This document shows positions 1-10,161 of a stretch of 64,000 nt of DNA, one piece after another (within the stretch, counting starts at the first letter, position 1; each line of letters opens with the position of its first letter). The position numbers and the translations under genes were made by a program. A model generated the notes under the pieces. That model was not told the origin of the DNA. It saw only the letters and a list, made by a program, of their open reading frames with translations, and did not search any database. The DNA is from Clostridiales bacterium (GTDB taxonomy: Bacteria > Bacillota > Clostridia > Christensenellales > Aristaeellaceae). The stretch is taken from the NCBI GenBank assembly GCA_015056415.1, contig SVGJ01000007.1, forward strand, positions 1 through 64,000. Reading direction: 5' to 3'.

Positions 1-1416
1 GGCGGTGGACTGCTTCTCCGTCCAGGCGGCGCGCTTCATGTCGATCTCCTGGCGCAGGCAGCGCTCCTGATCCCGCAGGGCAGCGGCCTTCTCGAAGTCC
101 TGATGGCTGATAGCGTCCTTCTTCTCGATGATAACAGCCTCCAGCTGCTTCTCCTGCTCCTTCACGTCCGGGGGGGCGGTATAGGTTTGGATACGCACGC
201 GGGAGGCGGCCTCGTCCATCAGGTCGATGGCCTTGTCGGGCAGGTAGCGGTCGGCGATGTACCGGTCGGAGAGGCTCACGGCGGCAGAGAGCGCCTCGTC
301 GGTGATGCGCACCTTATGGTGAGCCTCATAGCGATCACGCAGGCCGTGCAAAATAGCCAGAGCCTCCTCGGCGGTGGGTTCGCCCACCATGACAGGTTGG
401 AAGCGGCGCTCCAGGGCGGCGTCCTTCTCGATATGCTTGCGGTACTCATCCAGCGTGGTGGCGCCAATGCACTGCACCTCACCACGGGCAAGAGCAGGCT
501 TCATGATGTTGGCGGCGTCCAGGCTTCCCTCTGCCTGACCGGCGCCCACGATGGTGTGGATCTCGTCAATGAACAGGAGGATATTGCCTGCCTTGCGCAC
601 CTCGGCCAGCACAGTCTTGACCCGCTCCTCGAACTCGCCGCGGAACTTGCTGCCGGCCACCATGCTGCCCAGGTCAAGGCTCATGACCTTCTTGCCCACC
701 AGCATCTCCGGGATGTTCCCCTGCACGATACGCTGGGCCAGGCCCTCCACCACGGCGCTTTTGCCCACGCCGGGCTCGCCGATGAGCACGGGATTATTCT
801 TTGTGCGCCGGATGAGGATCTGGATGATGCGCTGGATCTCCTTGTCCCGGCCGATCACCGGGTCAAGCTCGTTCTGCTCGGCGGCACGGGTCAGATCCCG
901 GCAATACTGCTCCAGCATCTTGCCGTCAGCCTTCTGCTGCTTGGCTTCCTCCTTCATCTGGGGTTCGGCGGGGCGCTCGGTGCGGATGCGCTGCACCAGC
1001 TGCTCCCGGGCCTGCTGAAAATCAACCCCCAGCTGCCTGAGCAGATTGGCGGCCACGCCCTCGCCCTCACGGAGGAGCGCCAGCCAGAAGTGCTCCGCGC
1101 TGACGTAGGTCTGCCCCAGCCGACGGGATTCAAGGATGCTCAGTTCCAGCATTTTCTTTGCCCGGGGCGTCATCTCGAAGCGGGGCGTGCCGGAAAGCAG
1201 CATCGTTTCGCCCTTGCGCTCAGAGAGCATGGAGGCGATCTTTTCATAGCTGACCTTCTCGCCAATGGCGGGAGGCAGGTTGTCGCCCTCCTCCTTCAAA
1301 AGGCCCAGCAGCATATGCTCGGTACCCACATAGGGCTGCCGCATCTCCGCCGCGGCACGCTGGGCAGCGGCCAGGGCGCGCTGCGCGCGCTCGGTAAACC
1401 GTCCGAAAATAGCCAT
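1..1416 (-). CDS. clpC: ATP-dependent Clp protease ATP-binding subunit ClpC (partial, runs off the window start)
   Basis: Open minus frame with start codon at 1416; Clp N-terminal repeat region and AAA+ Walker-type sequences; directly downstream of mcsB. Confidence 0.93.
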   Translation of the reverse strand, partial: MAIFGRFTERAQRALAAAQRAAAEMRQPYVGTEHMLLGLLKEEGDNLPPAIGEKVSYEKIASMLSERKGETMLLSGTPRFEMTPRAKKMLELSILESRRLGQTYVSAEHFWLALLREGEGVAANLLRQLGVDFQQAREQLVQRIRTERPAEPQMKEEAKQQKADGKMLEQYCRDLTRAAEQNELDPVIGRDKEIQRIIQILIRRTKNNPVLIGEPGVGKSAVVEGLAQRIVQGNIPEMLVGKKVMSLDLGSMVAGSKFRGEFEERVKTVLAEVRKAGNILLFIDEIHTIVGAGQAEGSLDAANIMKPALARGEVQCIGATTLDEYRKHIEKDAALERRFQPVMVGEPTAEEALAILHGLRDRYEAHHKVRITDEALSAAVSLSDRYIADRYLPDKAIDLMDEAASRVRIQTYTAPPDVKEQEKQLEAVIIEKKDAISHQDFEKAAALRDQERCLRQEIDMKRAAWTEKQSTA

Positions 1417-1429
1417 ATTGTTCCTCCTG

Positions 1430-2422
1430 TTATTCCTTCAGCATAGCACGGATACACTCTGCGCGCTTCTCATCCAGGGCACGGCCTGTCAGATTGGATT
1501 CCGTCAGCGCCTGCAGGTTCGCGTCCTGCGCCTGCTCCAGCATGGCGTCCATGGTGGCCAGCTCCACAGGCAGCAGACCCATGGCCGCGCCCAGACGCAC
1601 ACCGCTCCAGTGCTTGAAGAACTCGTTTTGGCTCATGCACCGGGCATATTTCATGATGCCCCAGGCACGGTAGATGGTATCCTCCAGGGCATTGCGGCCG
1701 TTGAGCAGGGATTTCTCCCGCAGGGCCATTTCCATATCGGTCAGCTGGTGGCCCACTGCCGTCACCGCGCTGATGAGCTCCTGCTCCGTGCGGCCCAGGG
1801 TGACCTGGTTGCTGACCAGGTACAGGTTGCCCAGCGCCTCGGAGCCCTCGCCATACACGCCACGGATGGTCAGGCCCACCTTGGCCACGATCTGCCCCAC
1901 ACTGCCCATCTGCTTGAGAATGGTGAGCATGGGCAGGTGGATCAGCAGCGAAGCCCGCATCCCCGTGCCGGTGTTGGTGGGGCAGGCCGTCAGGTAACCC
2001 AGCTGCTCGTCATAGGCAAAGGAGACCTGGCGGCTCAGGGCGTCATCCACACGGAAGCACTCATCCGCGGCGCTCTGCAGCTCCATGCCCCGGCGGATCG
2101 CCTGTATACGCAGGTGATCCTCCTCGTTCATCATGATGGACACGCCTGCCGCCTCATTGAGCAAAACAGCCGCCACGTCCACATTGCGCAAAAGGTCCTT
2201 GCTGATCAGATGCACCTCGGCCAGGGCCTTGCGCTGCACATCGTCCATGTCCCGCAGTCGCAGGAGCTCAAAGCCCCCGTCCTGCCCGGAGAGGCGCAGG
2301 GCATTGGCCGTGCGGGCCACGCACATGGCTGCCGCGTCACTCTTCTGCGCCACGTCAAAGGGCAGATCCTGATAATTCCTCGCCAGCCTTACCCGGGAGG
2401 AAAGCACGATCGCGTCGCTCAT
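1430..2422 (-). CDS. mcsB: Protein-arginine kinase McsB (ATP:guanido phosphotransferase family)
   Basis: 330 aa, SDAIVLSSRVRLARN start; position in ctsR-mcsA-mcsB-clpC order. Confidence 0.95.
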   Translation of the reverse strand: MSDAIVLSSRVRLARNYQDLPFDVAQKSDAAAMCVARTANALRLSGQDGGFELLRLRDMDDVQRKALAEVHLISKDLLRNVDVAAVLLNEAAGVSIMMNEEDHLRIQAIRRGMELQSAADECFRVDDALSRQVSFAYDEQLGYLTACPTNTGTGMRASLLIHLPMLTILKQMGSVGQIVAKVGLTIRGVYGEGSEALGNLYLVSNQVTLGRTEQELISAVTAVGHQLTDMEMALREKSLLNGRNALEDTIYRAWGIMKYARCMSQNEFFKHWSGVRLGAAMGLLPVELATMDAMLEQAQDANLQALTESNLTGRALDEKRAECIRAMLKE

Positions 2423-2928
2423 GCCTCCGCCTCCTTTTCCGCCAGGGCCTTAAGCTGGTCACGGATGCGGGCGGCGGTCTCGAAATCCTCCACAGCGATG
2501 GCCTGCTCCATCTGGCGGGTCAGATCCTCCTGACGGTAGCGGCTGCGCTGGGCGTCCTCGGTAGCCAGGGGTCTGCGCCCGGCATGCTGCACACGGCCAT
2601 GGATCTGCAAAAGCATGGGCTGAAGCTGCTCATGGAAGGCCTCGTAGCAGGCCGGGCAGCCCAGATGCCCGGACTTGGTGAACTGGCTCAGGGTCGTGCG
2701 GCAACGGGGACAGACCACCTCGGGCTGTTGCTCCGCGGGAGTATCATTCCCGGTGATGGCGGATAATATGGAGCTCAGCAGGCTTTTGATATTGCCGCTG
2801 GCGATATTCATATTCATTTTGGCCATGCAATCCCCGCAGAGGTGGCGGGTCTTCACCTCGTCCCCCACCATGACGGAGAGGGTGTAGCTGGCCTCATTGA
2901 CCTTGCATTCTTCACAAAGCATCGTCAT
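2419..2928 (-). CDS. mcsA: McsA, zinc-binding activator of McsB with UvrB/UvrC motif
   Basis: CEECKVNEA and CPRCRTTLSQFTKSGHLGCPACY zinc motifs; C-terminal UVR motif; ATGA overlap with mcsB. Confidence 0.93.
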   Translation of the reverse strand: MTMLCEECKVNEASYTLSVMVGDEVKTRHLCGDCMAKMNMNIASGNIKSLLSSILSAITGNDTPAEQQPEVVCPRCRTTLSQFTKSGHLGCPACYEAFHEQLQPMLLQIHGRVQHAGRRPLATEDAQRSRYRQEDLTRQMEQAIAVEDFETAARIRDQLKALAEKEAEA

Positions 2929-3411
2929 TCATCCTTTCGATGAGGTACGGTTTTGCCGGGCAACGGCGGTAAGCATGCTCTTCATGCTGCGGGCGCGCAG
3001 GGCGTCCTTCAGCGCATCAGGCACAGGCACACCCAGCGCCTGGCCAGAGACAGCCGCGCGCATGATCTCGCCCTCAGGCAGGGTGATCACCTGCTGCTGC
3101 ACAAGCTGCCCGATGAGCCGCGCGGCCTCCTCCTCGCTGATGGCGGAGCCAATGCGCTCATTAATAAGATACGCCAGGCGCTGCTGGCCGCTCTCCACCA
3201 CCCGGACAATGCGGATATACCCGCCGCCGCCCCGCCGGGACTCGATCACATAGCCATCGTCCAGGGTGAAGCGGGTGGCCAGCACATAGTTGATCTGGCT
3301 GGGGGCGCAGCCGAAATACTCCGCCAGCTCGTTACGCTTCAGCTCGACCTCTGTTTCCTCCTGGCTCAAAAGCGTTTTGATAAAGCTTTCGATGGAATCG
3401 CTCAATCGCAT
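2929..3411 (-). CDS. ctsR: Transcriptional repressor CtsR (start placed at MRLSDSIESF; ORF track starts at 3444)
   Basis: RLSDSIESFIKTLL...VELKRNELAEYFGCAPSQINYVLATRFT is typical CtsR; RBS-like GAGGG upstream of 3411. Confidence 0.93.
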   Translation of the reverse strand: MRLSDSIESFIKTLLSQEETEVELKRNELAEYFGCAPSQINYVLATRFTLDDGYVIESRRGGGGYIRIVRVVESGQQRLAYLINERIGSAISEEEAARLIGQLVQQQVITLPEGEIMRAAVSGQALGVPVPDALKDALRARSMKSMLTAVARQNRTSSKG

Positions 3412-3425
3412 GGTCATCCCTCGTT

Positions 3426-3442
3426 TCTGACTTTCTTTGACC
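3426..3442 (-). promoter_or_regulatory. CtsR operator (GGTCAAA-GAA-AGTCAGA on the minus strand)
   Basis: Near match to the RGTCAAA-N3-RGTCAAA CtsR box; downstream of a TATACT -10 at 3449-3454. Confidence 0.8.
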
Positions 3443-3507
3443 AATATCAGTATAGCAGTTTTTCAGGGCTTTTGCAACCCCTGGCCTGGCTTCTCTCATA
3501 CAAAAGG

Positions 3508-3545
3508 AAAGAGCCGGAGAGCATATACTCTCCGGCTCCGCAGCT
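3508..3545. terminator. Rho-independent terminator (GAGCCGGAGAG...CTCTCCGGCTC)
   Basis: Strong GC hairpin between ctsR promoter region and the GH2 gene end. Confidence 0.6.
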
Positions 3546-3552
3546 ATGCCGA

Positions 3553-5790
3553 TTACTTTTTGATCTGGTTCAGCGCGGCGTTCAGGGCCAGCAGCTGTTC
3601 CTTGCTGATGGACACGTTGGCGGCGCCCATCAGGCTGGTGAGGCGCAGCACGGTGAAGCCGCCCATCATCTTCATCATGTCAGGGGTCACGTCGAAGCCC
3701 ATGGCCTTGCCGCCGGACATCTGACCCATGATCTGCTGCATCAGCTGGCCAAACAGCTGCATGCCGGCAGGATTCTTCATGATGTCGTCCAGCTTATCGT
3801 TCAGGGAGAAATATCCCTCGGGCTCGGTGATGTCGAACCAGTTCAGGATAGCGCCCTTCTCCTTCAGGCGATAGGCCTCGTTGAACTTCTCCACCTTCAC
3901 GATGATGCTGTCGTCGGTGCACTCACCAGCCACGGCGTGGAGCTTGCTCACACCGGTGTTGGGCACATCGAAGTAGAAGAAGTGGTCAGCAGCGGCCTTC
4001 TTGCCCAGGGATTCGCCGTTCACGAACAGCTCCACCTCAGGCTGATTGGAGTACACGGTGACCTTGGTCACATCCTCCACGCGGTCCACATAGCGCTTGC
4101 CGCAGATATGAACGAAGGGATCGTCGCTCAGCCAGGCCTTGTAGGCGTAGAAGGCGTCCTTCTTGTACTTGCGGTCGAAGGTCATCAGGCCCTTGTGGTT
4201 CTGGCCGTTCTCGCCGCCCTCGGCACGGTTGTCGGCGCCGAAATCGAACATATTCCACACATGGGTGGCCCACAGATACTTGCGGGTGAACAGCTGCTTG
4301 ATCAGCTCCTCATGGTAGAAGGCCTGATATTCCTCGGTATAGTCGCCCTGGGTGGGCTTGGAGGTGTGCCAGTTCAGGGCCTCGCAGCCATACTCGGAAA
4401 CGCCCACGGGGATATTGGGATGCTTGGCATGGAAGTTATCGAACCAGGGGCCGTTCATGGTGGTATCGCCGCCGTACCAGCCGAAGTAGTGATTCCAGCT
4501 CACCACATCGGGGATCTGCACATACTCGGCGTCCATACTGCACATGGACACGATGGCGATGGTGGTCAGGCGGGTCTTGTCCATCTCATGAACCAGGTTG
4601 TTCAGGATGCGGTGGTTCTCGATCAGGTCGGGATCCTCGGCGCCCTTCATGGTGATCTCGTTGGAGAGGCCCCACACCACGATGGAGGGATGGTTGTAAT
4701 TCTGGGTGATAAGCTCCTTCATCTGGGAGATGGTGTTCTCGCGGCCGCCGGGCATATGCTGGGAGATATAGGGGATCTCCGCCCAGATGACCATGCCCTT
4801 CTCGTCGCACAGGTCATAGAAGTACTGATCGTGCTGGTAGTGGGCCAGACGGATGGTGGTGGCGCCCACCTCGCAGATGTAGGCCATATCCTCTTCGTGG
4901 TGCTCGGGCAGCAGAGCGTTGCCGATGCCCCAGCGGTCCTGATGGCGGCTCACACCGCGCAGGGGATACTCCTCACCGTTGAGGATGAAGCCGTTCTCGG
5001 GATCGATGCTGAAGGTGCGGCAGCCGAAGCGGGTGGTCACCTTATCCAGCACCACGCCGTCCTCCACCAGCTCCACCTCGGCGGTGTACAGGTAGGGATC
5101 CTTACGGCCGTGCCACAGGTGCACGTTCTCGATGGTGATCTCGTGCTCGGTCTTGCAGGCGCACAGGGTCTCCTCGGACACCACGCAGCCGCAGGCGGCC
5201 TTCACAGTGTAACGGAGCTGCTGGCCTTCCTTGACGTTAGTCAGCCACACCTGGGTCTTGACCTTGGCGTCCTTGCCCTCCACCACGGGCGTCACGGCAA
5301 TGCCGGGGCCGCCGCAGTACTCCAGGTCGAAGTGGGATTCAGGCACGCACACCAGGTTCACGTCGCGGTACAGGCCGCCGTAGAAGGTGAAGTCAGCCAC
5401 CTGAGGATAGACCTTGTCGCTGGGAGCGTTGTCCACGGCGATGGCCACCAGGTTGGATTCCTTCAGGGCTTCGGTCACATCCACACGCCAGGTGGAGTAG
5501 CCGCCGTCATGATGGGCCAGGTGCTTGCCGCCCACATACACATCGGCAGAGGAGTTGGCGCCGCGGATCTCCAGGAAGTACTTCTGGGCAGCGGGGATCT
5601 CCTCGCGGTCGAGCTCCTTGACGTACCAGCAGGTGCCGCGATAGAAATCGCCGGCGCCGTCCTGGCCATCGATGTCGTTCCAGGAGTGAGGCAGGTTGAC
5701 CCAATAAGGCAGCTGAGGCACCTGCGCGGGGTTCAGCCGGGCCTCCTTGGAGAAGGCCCATTTGCGGTTCAGATTCAGGATCTGGCGCAT
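3553..5790 (-). CDS. Glycoside hydrolase family 2 (beta-galactosidase/beta-glucuronidase-like) with Met-rich C-terminal module
   Basis: 745 aa; RGANSSADVYVGGKHLAHHDGG, GLSNEI acid/base motif, VSEYGCEA nucleophile region. Confidence 0.88.
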   Translation of the reverse strand: MRQILNLNRKWAFSKEARLNPAQVPQLPYWVNLPHSWNDIDGQDGAGDFYRGTCWYVKELDREEIPAAQKYFLEIRGANSSADVYVGGKHLAHHDGGYSTWRVDVTEALKESNLVAIAVDNAPSDKVYPQVADFTFYGGLYRDVNLVCVPESHFDLEYCGGPGIAVTPVVEGKDAKVKTQVWLTNVKEGQQLRYTVKAACGCVVSEETLCACKTEHEITIENVHLWHGRKDPYLYTAEVELVEDGVVLDKVTTRFGCRTFSIDPENGFILNGEEYPLRGVSRHQDRWGIGNALLPEHHEEDMAYICEVGATTIRLAHYQHDQYFYDLCDEKGMVIWAEIPYISQHMPGGRENTISQMKELITQNYNHPSIVVWGLSNEITMKGAEDPDLIENHRILNNLVHEMDKTRLTTIAIVSMCSMDAEYVQIPDVVSWNHYFGWYGGDTTMNGPWFDNFHAKHPNIPVGVSEYGCEALNWHTSKPTQGDYTEEYQAFYHEELIKQLFTRKYLWATHVWNMFDFGADNRAEGGENGQNHKGLMTFDRKYKKDAFYAYKAWLSDDPFVHICGKRYVDRVEDVTKVTVYSNQPEVELFVNGESLGKKAAADHFFYFDVPNTGVSKLHAVAGECTDDSIIVKVEKFNEAYRLKEKGAILNWFDITEPEGYFSLNDKLDDIMKNPAGMQLFGQLMQQIMGQMSGGKAMGFDVTPDMMKMMGGFTVLRLTSLMGAANVSISKEQLLALNAALNQIKK

Positions 5791-5872
5791 TTTGTATCAT
5801 CCTTTCTTTGTTGAAAGACCGAGAAGGCGCCCCCGCCTTGGGAACACCTTCTCGTGTAATCATTCAGGGGAA

Positions 5873-7336
5873 TCAGTTCTGACCTTCGTGACGGGCCTTC
5901 AGCTCGGCGTTCATGGTCATCATGGTCTTCTTGTCCAGATTGTAGACAACAGCAATGCCAACGAACTGCAGCACAGCGCTGAACAGATACAGGCCAGCAA
6001 CCAGCCAGCACATATTGTAAGAAGTAGCTGCAGACTGGCCGGCGGTGCCCAGGTCGGACACATAGCCCAGCGCGCCCATAATCAGCAGCACGATGGAGGG
6101 GCCAACACCCTGAGCCAGCTTACGGAAGAAGGAGTGCAGGGAATACACGGTGCCTTCCTCGCGCTTGCCGGTCTTCCACTCGTTGTAGTCGATAGCGTCA
6201 GCCATCAGAGCCCAGGATACGCAGGTGTAAACGCCCATGCCCAGACCGAAGACCACCAGACCGATCATGTAGACGATCAGGGCAACCATCTTGTTGGCGA
6301 TCATGGGGAACACCAGCATGATCAGGCCACCCGCCAGGGATACGATCGTGCCAGCCACAGAAGCTTCCTTCTTGCCGAACTTGTTCACGATCTTCTTGAT
6401 GAAGGGCATGAACAGGAACATGGGCAGGAAGCCAATCATCTGCACGATGCCGGACAGGGAGGCCATGCCAAAGTAGGTAGCGAACATGATGGTATTCGCA
6501 GTGGTGGCAGACTGCATGCCAAGGAACATACCCATGGCGGCAATGGTGGCGCCCACAGCGGGACGGTTCTTCATAAAGTTGCCAAACGCGGAGAGCACGT
6601 TGAACTTCTCGCCGGCTTCGTTCGTCTTGACGGAGTTCTCATCCACACGAATGGTGATAGCCTTGATCATGAACATAAAGGCAATGAAGCCCAGCACGCC
6701 CATGAGCAGAGCGACCCAGAACACGCGCTCACCCAGCAGAGTCTCAACCTGGACGCCGGTCTGCTCATTCAGCAGAGGCGTGCCGTCTTCGTTGAACTCC
6801 TTCTTCCAGATCAGCAGGGGCAGGATGATGCCGGGGATCATGCCGCCAACCATGGAGCCCACAGAGCGCCAGGTGGACAGCTGGGCACGCTCGCCGGAAT
6901 CCTCGGTCACCAGGGACAGCATGGAGCCGTAAGGCACATTGGCCACGGTGTAGCAAGCATCCCAGATGATGTAGCCCAGGATGAACAGCATCGCCTTCAC
7001 CACAACGGGAGCGTTCGGGAAGGGCAGGAACACGGCGGCGCCAGCCACCAGCAGGCCGCAAGCACCCACGAAGATGTAGGTCTTGAACTTGCCCATCTTG
7101 TACTTACGGGTATCAGCGTCGATCATGGAGCCGATCAGCGGATCGTTGACAGCATCCCAGATCTGCACGAGCAGCAGCAAAGCGGACAGCAGGCCGGTTT
7201 CCATCATCATGAAAACGAGCCAGAAGGTCTGAACGGTACCCTTCAGCGCAAAGCTCATGTTGCAGCCAAAGTCACCGGCAGCGTAAGCGATCTTATCGCG
7301 CATGCCGAACTTACGCACCTGCTTGGTTTCAGCCAT
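5873..7336 (-). CDS. GPH (glycoside-pentoside-hexuronide:cation symporter) family MFS sugar transporter
   Basis: 487 aa, 12-TM-like; KIAYAAGDFGCNMSFALKGT and WDAVNDPLIGSMID motifs. Confidence 0.9.
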   Translation of the reverse strand: MAETKQVRKFGMRDKIAYAAGDFGCNMSFALKGTVQTFWLVFMMMETGLLSALLLLVQIWDAVNDPLIGSMIDADTRKYKMGKFKTYIFVGACGLLVAGAAVFLPFPNAPVVVKAMLFILGYIIWDACYTVANVPYGSMLSLVTEDSGERAQLSTWRSVGSMVGGMIPGIILPLLIWKKEFNEDGTPLLNEQTGVQVETLLGERVFWVALLMGVLGFIAFMFMIKAITIRVDENSVKTNEAGEKFNVLSAFGNFMKNRPAVGATIAAMGMFLGMQSATTANTIMFATYFGMASLSGIVQMIGFLPMFLFMPFIKKIVNKFGKKEASVAGTIVSLAGGLIMLVFPMIANKMVALIVYMIGLVVFGLGMGVYTCVSWALMADAIDYNEWKTGKREEGTVYSLHSFFRKLAQGVGPSIVLLIMGALGYVSDLGTAGQSAATSYNMCWLVAGLYLFSAVLQFVGIAVVYNLDKKTMMTMNAELKARHEGQN

Positions 7337-7590
7337 GGTTTACCATTCCTTTCATCAGGAAATCATTTGGGTTCACCTGTCCCCCGACAAAAATCGTCAG
7401 GTTTAGTTGATTCTATTTTAGCGGCGCGTTTCCGGAATGGTTATGATGATTTTTGTGACTATTCGTAAGTTTTTTCTACCGCCTATATTTGCCACAAAAA
7501 TAATACGGTTGCGGAGAAAAATAAGAAGGTTTTCGCGTTTTTTGCGTCGAAAAACTATAGCAACCATTCTTTCCGGAGAGGAGGTACAGC

Positions 7591-8799
7591 ATGCCCTTTG
7601 ATGCAGAGATCAGCTTTCTGTTCCGGCTGATGAAAAAATACGGCGTTCAGACGCTTCGCTTTCCCCGTAGCGAGCCGCCGCAGATCGACCTTGGCCTGCG
7701 GGAAAACATCCACCTGATCGACCTGAAAAACGATTTCTTTTCCCAAATGCAGCACCGCACCGTATACGCCATCGACGACGCGCTGCTGTGCCATTATAAT
7801 ACGCTGCTCATCCCCAACAGCGATGAAATCCTGCTCATCGGCCCCTACCTGACGCAGGAGATCAGCGATCAGGCACTCCTGCAGCTGATGGACAAGCACC
7901 ATCTGCCCTCCGGCACGCTGCCGCTTTTGACGCACTACTACCAATCCCTGCCGGTCATCATTGCCAACGACAGCATGATGCTTGGCCTGGTGAACACCCT
8001 GGCCGAGACGCTTTGGGGCGAGGACTGCGAGTTTGAAACAGAATACATTGAAAACTCCAGCCTGGCCGAGATCAGCCGCAACGATGATCCCTCCTACCTG
8101 AACAAGATCATGGACGCCGCCGACCTGAAGCTGATGGAAGCCCGCTACGAGGCAGAAAACCGGCTCATGTACGCCGTGTCCCACGGGCATACCCACCAGG
8201 CGCAGATGATGATCTCCCGCGCCAATGAGCACGTGATGGAGCAGCGCACGCTGGATAACCTGCGTAATGTGAAGAACTACGGCATCATCCTTAACGTGCT
8301 GCTGCGCAAGGCCGCCGAGGAGGGCTCTGTGCATCCCCTGCACATCGACCAGCTATCCTCCACCATGGCCCGCCGCCTGGAGCAGCTCCGCTCCCCTGCC
8401 GACGCGCTGAAGCTTTTCAGCACCATGGTACATAAATACTGCCTGCTGGTGAAGAATCATTCCATGAAGAACTACTCCCAGCTGGTGCAGCACGTGATCC
8501 TCCGCATCGACGCCGATCTCACCGCCGACCTGAGCCTGAAGGCCCATGCGGATTTCCTCAACGTGAACCCCAGCTACCTCTCCACCCTGTTCAAGCGGGA
8601 GACCGGCATGACCCTGACCGACTATGTGAACCGCCAACGCGTGGAGCACGGCATCTTCCTGCTCAACGCCACGGATATGCAGGTGCAGACCATCGCCCAG
8701 TACTGCGGCATCCCGGATGTGAATTACTTCACCAAGACCTTCAAGAAGTTCATCGGCAAAACCCCCAAGGAGTACCGCCAGAACATCAGAGGAAGGTAA
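7591..8799 (+). CDS. AraC family transcriptional regulator
   Basis: 402 aa; C-terminal double HTH (FLNVNPSYLSTLFKRETGMTLTDYVNRQRV...GIPDVNYFTKTFKKFIGKTPKEYR). Confidence 0.93.
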   Translation: MPFDAEISFLFRLMKKYGVQTLRFPRSEPPQIDLGLRENIHLIDLKNDFFSQMQHRTVYAIDDALLCHYNTLLIPNSDEILLIGPYLTQEISDQALLQLMDKHHLPSGTLPLLTHYYQSLPVIIANDSMMLGLVNTLAETLWGEDCEFETEYIENSSLAEISRNDDPSYLNKIMDAADLKLMEARYEAENRLMYAVSHGHTHQAQMMISRANEHVMEQRTLDNLRNVKNYGIILNVLLRKAAEEGSVHPLHIDQLSSTMARRLEQLRSPADALKLFSTMVHKYCLLVKNHSMKNYSQLVQHVILRIDADLTADLSLKAHADFLNVNPSYLSTLFKRETGMTLTDYVNRQRVEHGIFLLNATDMQVQTIAQYCGIPDVNYFTKTFKKFIGKTPKEYRQNIRGR

Positions 8800-8881
8800 G
8801 GCATAACAAAAAGGCTCCCTTACGCAGGAAAAGGGATGGAAAGGAAAGAGTTATCCTTCACTTTGCACCAAAGAAATACCG

Positions 8882-8913
8882 AAACAGCAAGCCCGCCAAG
8901 GCTTGCTGTTTCT
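8882..8913 (+). terminator. Terminator-like hairpin AACAGCAAGCC/GGCTTGCTGTT
   Basis: 11-bp perfect stem followed by T-rich tract, between the AraC gene and the AT-rich ORF. Confidence 0.55.
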
Positions 8914-8970
8914 TGTTCTGCGTGATAGAATGAATGCGATAAACTTGAAGTTGACTAACAGTTGAACAGG

Positions 8971-10059
8971 ATGAGCGAAATGAAATTCAACAAATATTTC
9001 TTCGAGAACTTTTCAATCGATACTCCTTTCGATATGAAGAATCCAAGATATGTTTTATCGTTGGATGGTGTAGACTCGATTTTAGAGAAAGTCATAGTGA
9101 ACAGACCATATTCACTTACAATAGATGATTTCGACGATAATGAGTTGGTAAGGTCATTATTGTATGTTGAGGTTCTTCAGCAGAAAAATGGAAAGCTTGC
9201 GATGAGCGTACCTTTTTTCGTAGAAAAAGATGCGAAAGTTTTAAAGGAACTGAGCAAACGAGTAGCAAATAGTATTGCCGACGAGCTGCTTGCCCACAAG
9301 GAGCAGATTCTCAGTATTGCTATGTGTATTGACAATAACTATCCTGCTGAAAGAAATTTGTATCATATCTTGTGTGGATACATTTTTGATGGCTTAATGT
9401 TTGACTATTTAGAGAATAGTGAATTGGTAACAACCTCATGTATTCATGGTTCAGGGTTGGATTATTTAGTGATTTTATATGAGGATACAGGTACCTTGAA
9501 TGAATACAGCGATTTGCTCCTATGTTCCTATAATCGATTGACTATAAACGGAAAGGGTTTCGTGTCTTTTGGCGATAGTAATGGTAGTCGAAAAGATTTG
9601 TATCGGTACAAACGACAAAATGAGTTAAACCTTTTGTCGGAACAAGAAAGGACATATATCTGTCGTCCAACAGAAGATTTAATAGAGAATTTCAACAGAT
9701 TGGCAGACGGATGCAAAGTTGATTCTGCATATATGGCGATATACGAGTATTTTGATTACTTCCAAAACGGAAAGATTATTGTACCAATTTATAATTCACA
9801 TTCACATGATATCGCTAATAAGTTATATGAGTTTGTTTTGGGAATAGTTAAGGAACATATCAACAATGCGTTGGTCGCAATGCAGAATGAGTACAGACTT
9901 TCAGCAATTGCCCACGAAGTTAAGGTCAAAGATATTGCTAATGAAATCTATCACTTGATTTTTGGTGAAGTAAATGAACTTCTTATTAAGAACGGACTAA
10001 TCTTAGAACCACCGTATTATCAAGGTGAAGGCAGATATTTCAAATCATTTGAGAGGTAA
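8971..10059 (+). CDS. Uncharacterised AT-rich ORF, possible N-terminal winged-helix-like region
   Basis: ~360 aa; composition clearly more AT-rich than flanks; no family recognised; start uncertain (8962 TTG, 8971 or 8980). Confidence 0.7.
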   Translation: MSEMKFNKYFFENFSIDTPFDMKNPRYVLSLDGVDSILEKVIVNRPYSLTIDDFDDNELVRSLLYVEVLQQKNGKLAMSVPFFVEKDAKVLKELSKRVANSIADELLAHKEQILSIAMCIDNNYPAERNLYHILCGYIFDGLMFDYLENSELVTTSCIHGSGLDYLVILYEDTGTLNEYSDLLLCSYNRLTINGKGFVSFGDSNGSRKDLYRYKRQNELNLLSEQERTYICRPTEDLIENFNRLADGCKVDSAYMAIYEYFDYFQNGKIIVPIYNSHSHDIANKLYEFVLGIVKEHINNALVAMQNEYRLSAIAHEVKVKDIANEIYHLIFGEVNELLIKNGLILEPPYYQGEGRYFKSFER

Positions 10060-10161
10060 ATTCATTGTCGAGCAGCCAAAAAACACTTCCCATTGTTTGG
10101 TGAGGGCGCAATTATACGCACCGTTTCGGTGCATTGCGTTTGTACACCCACATAAGCAAAG

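Noticed and set aside
2953-5814. 953-aa plus-strand ORF opposite the GH2 gene
   Set aside because: Low-complexity His/Gly/Val/Leu-rich antisense translation caused by GC-biased codons; the minus GH2 has clear motifs
10107-10138. Integron attC site
   Set aside because: No RYYYAAC/GTTRRRY boxes at the arms and no integron integrase
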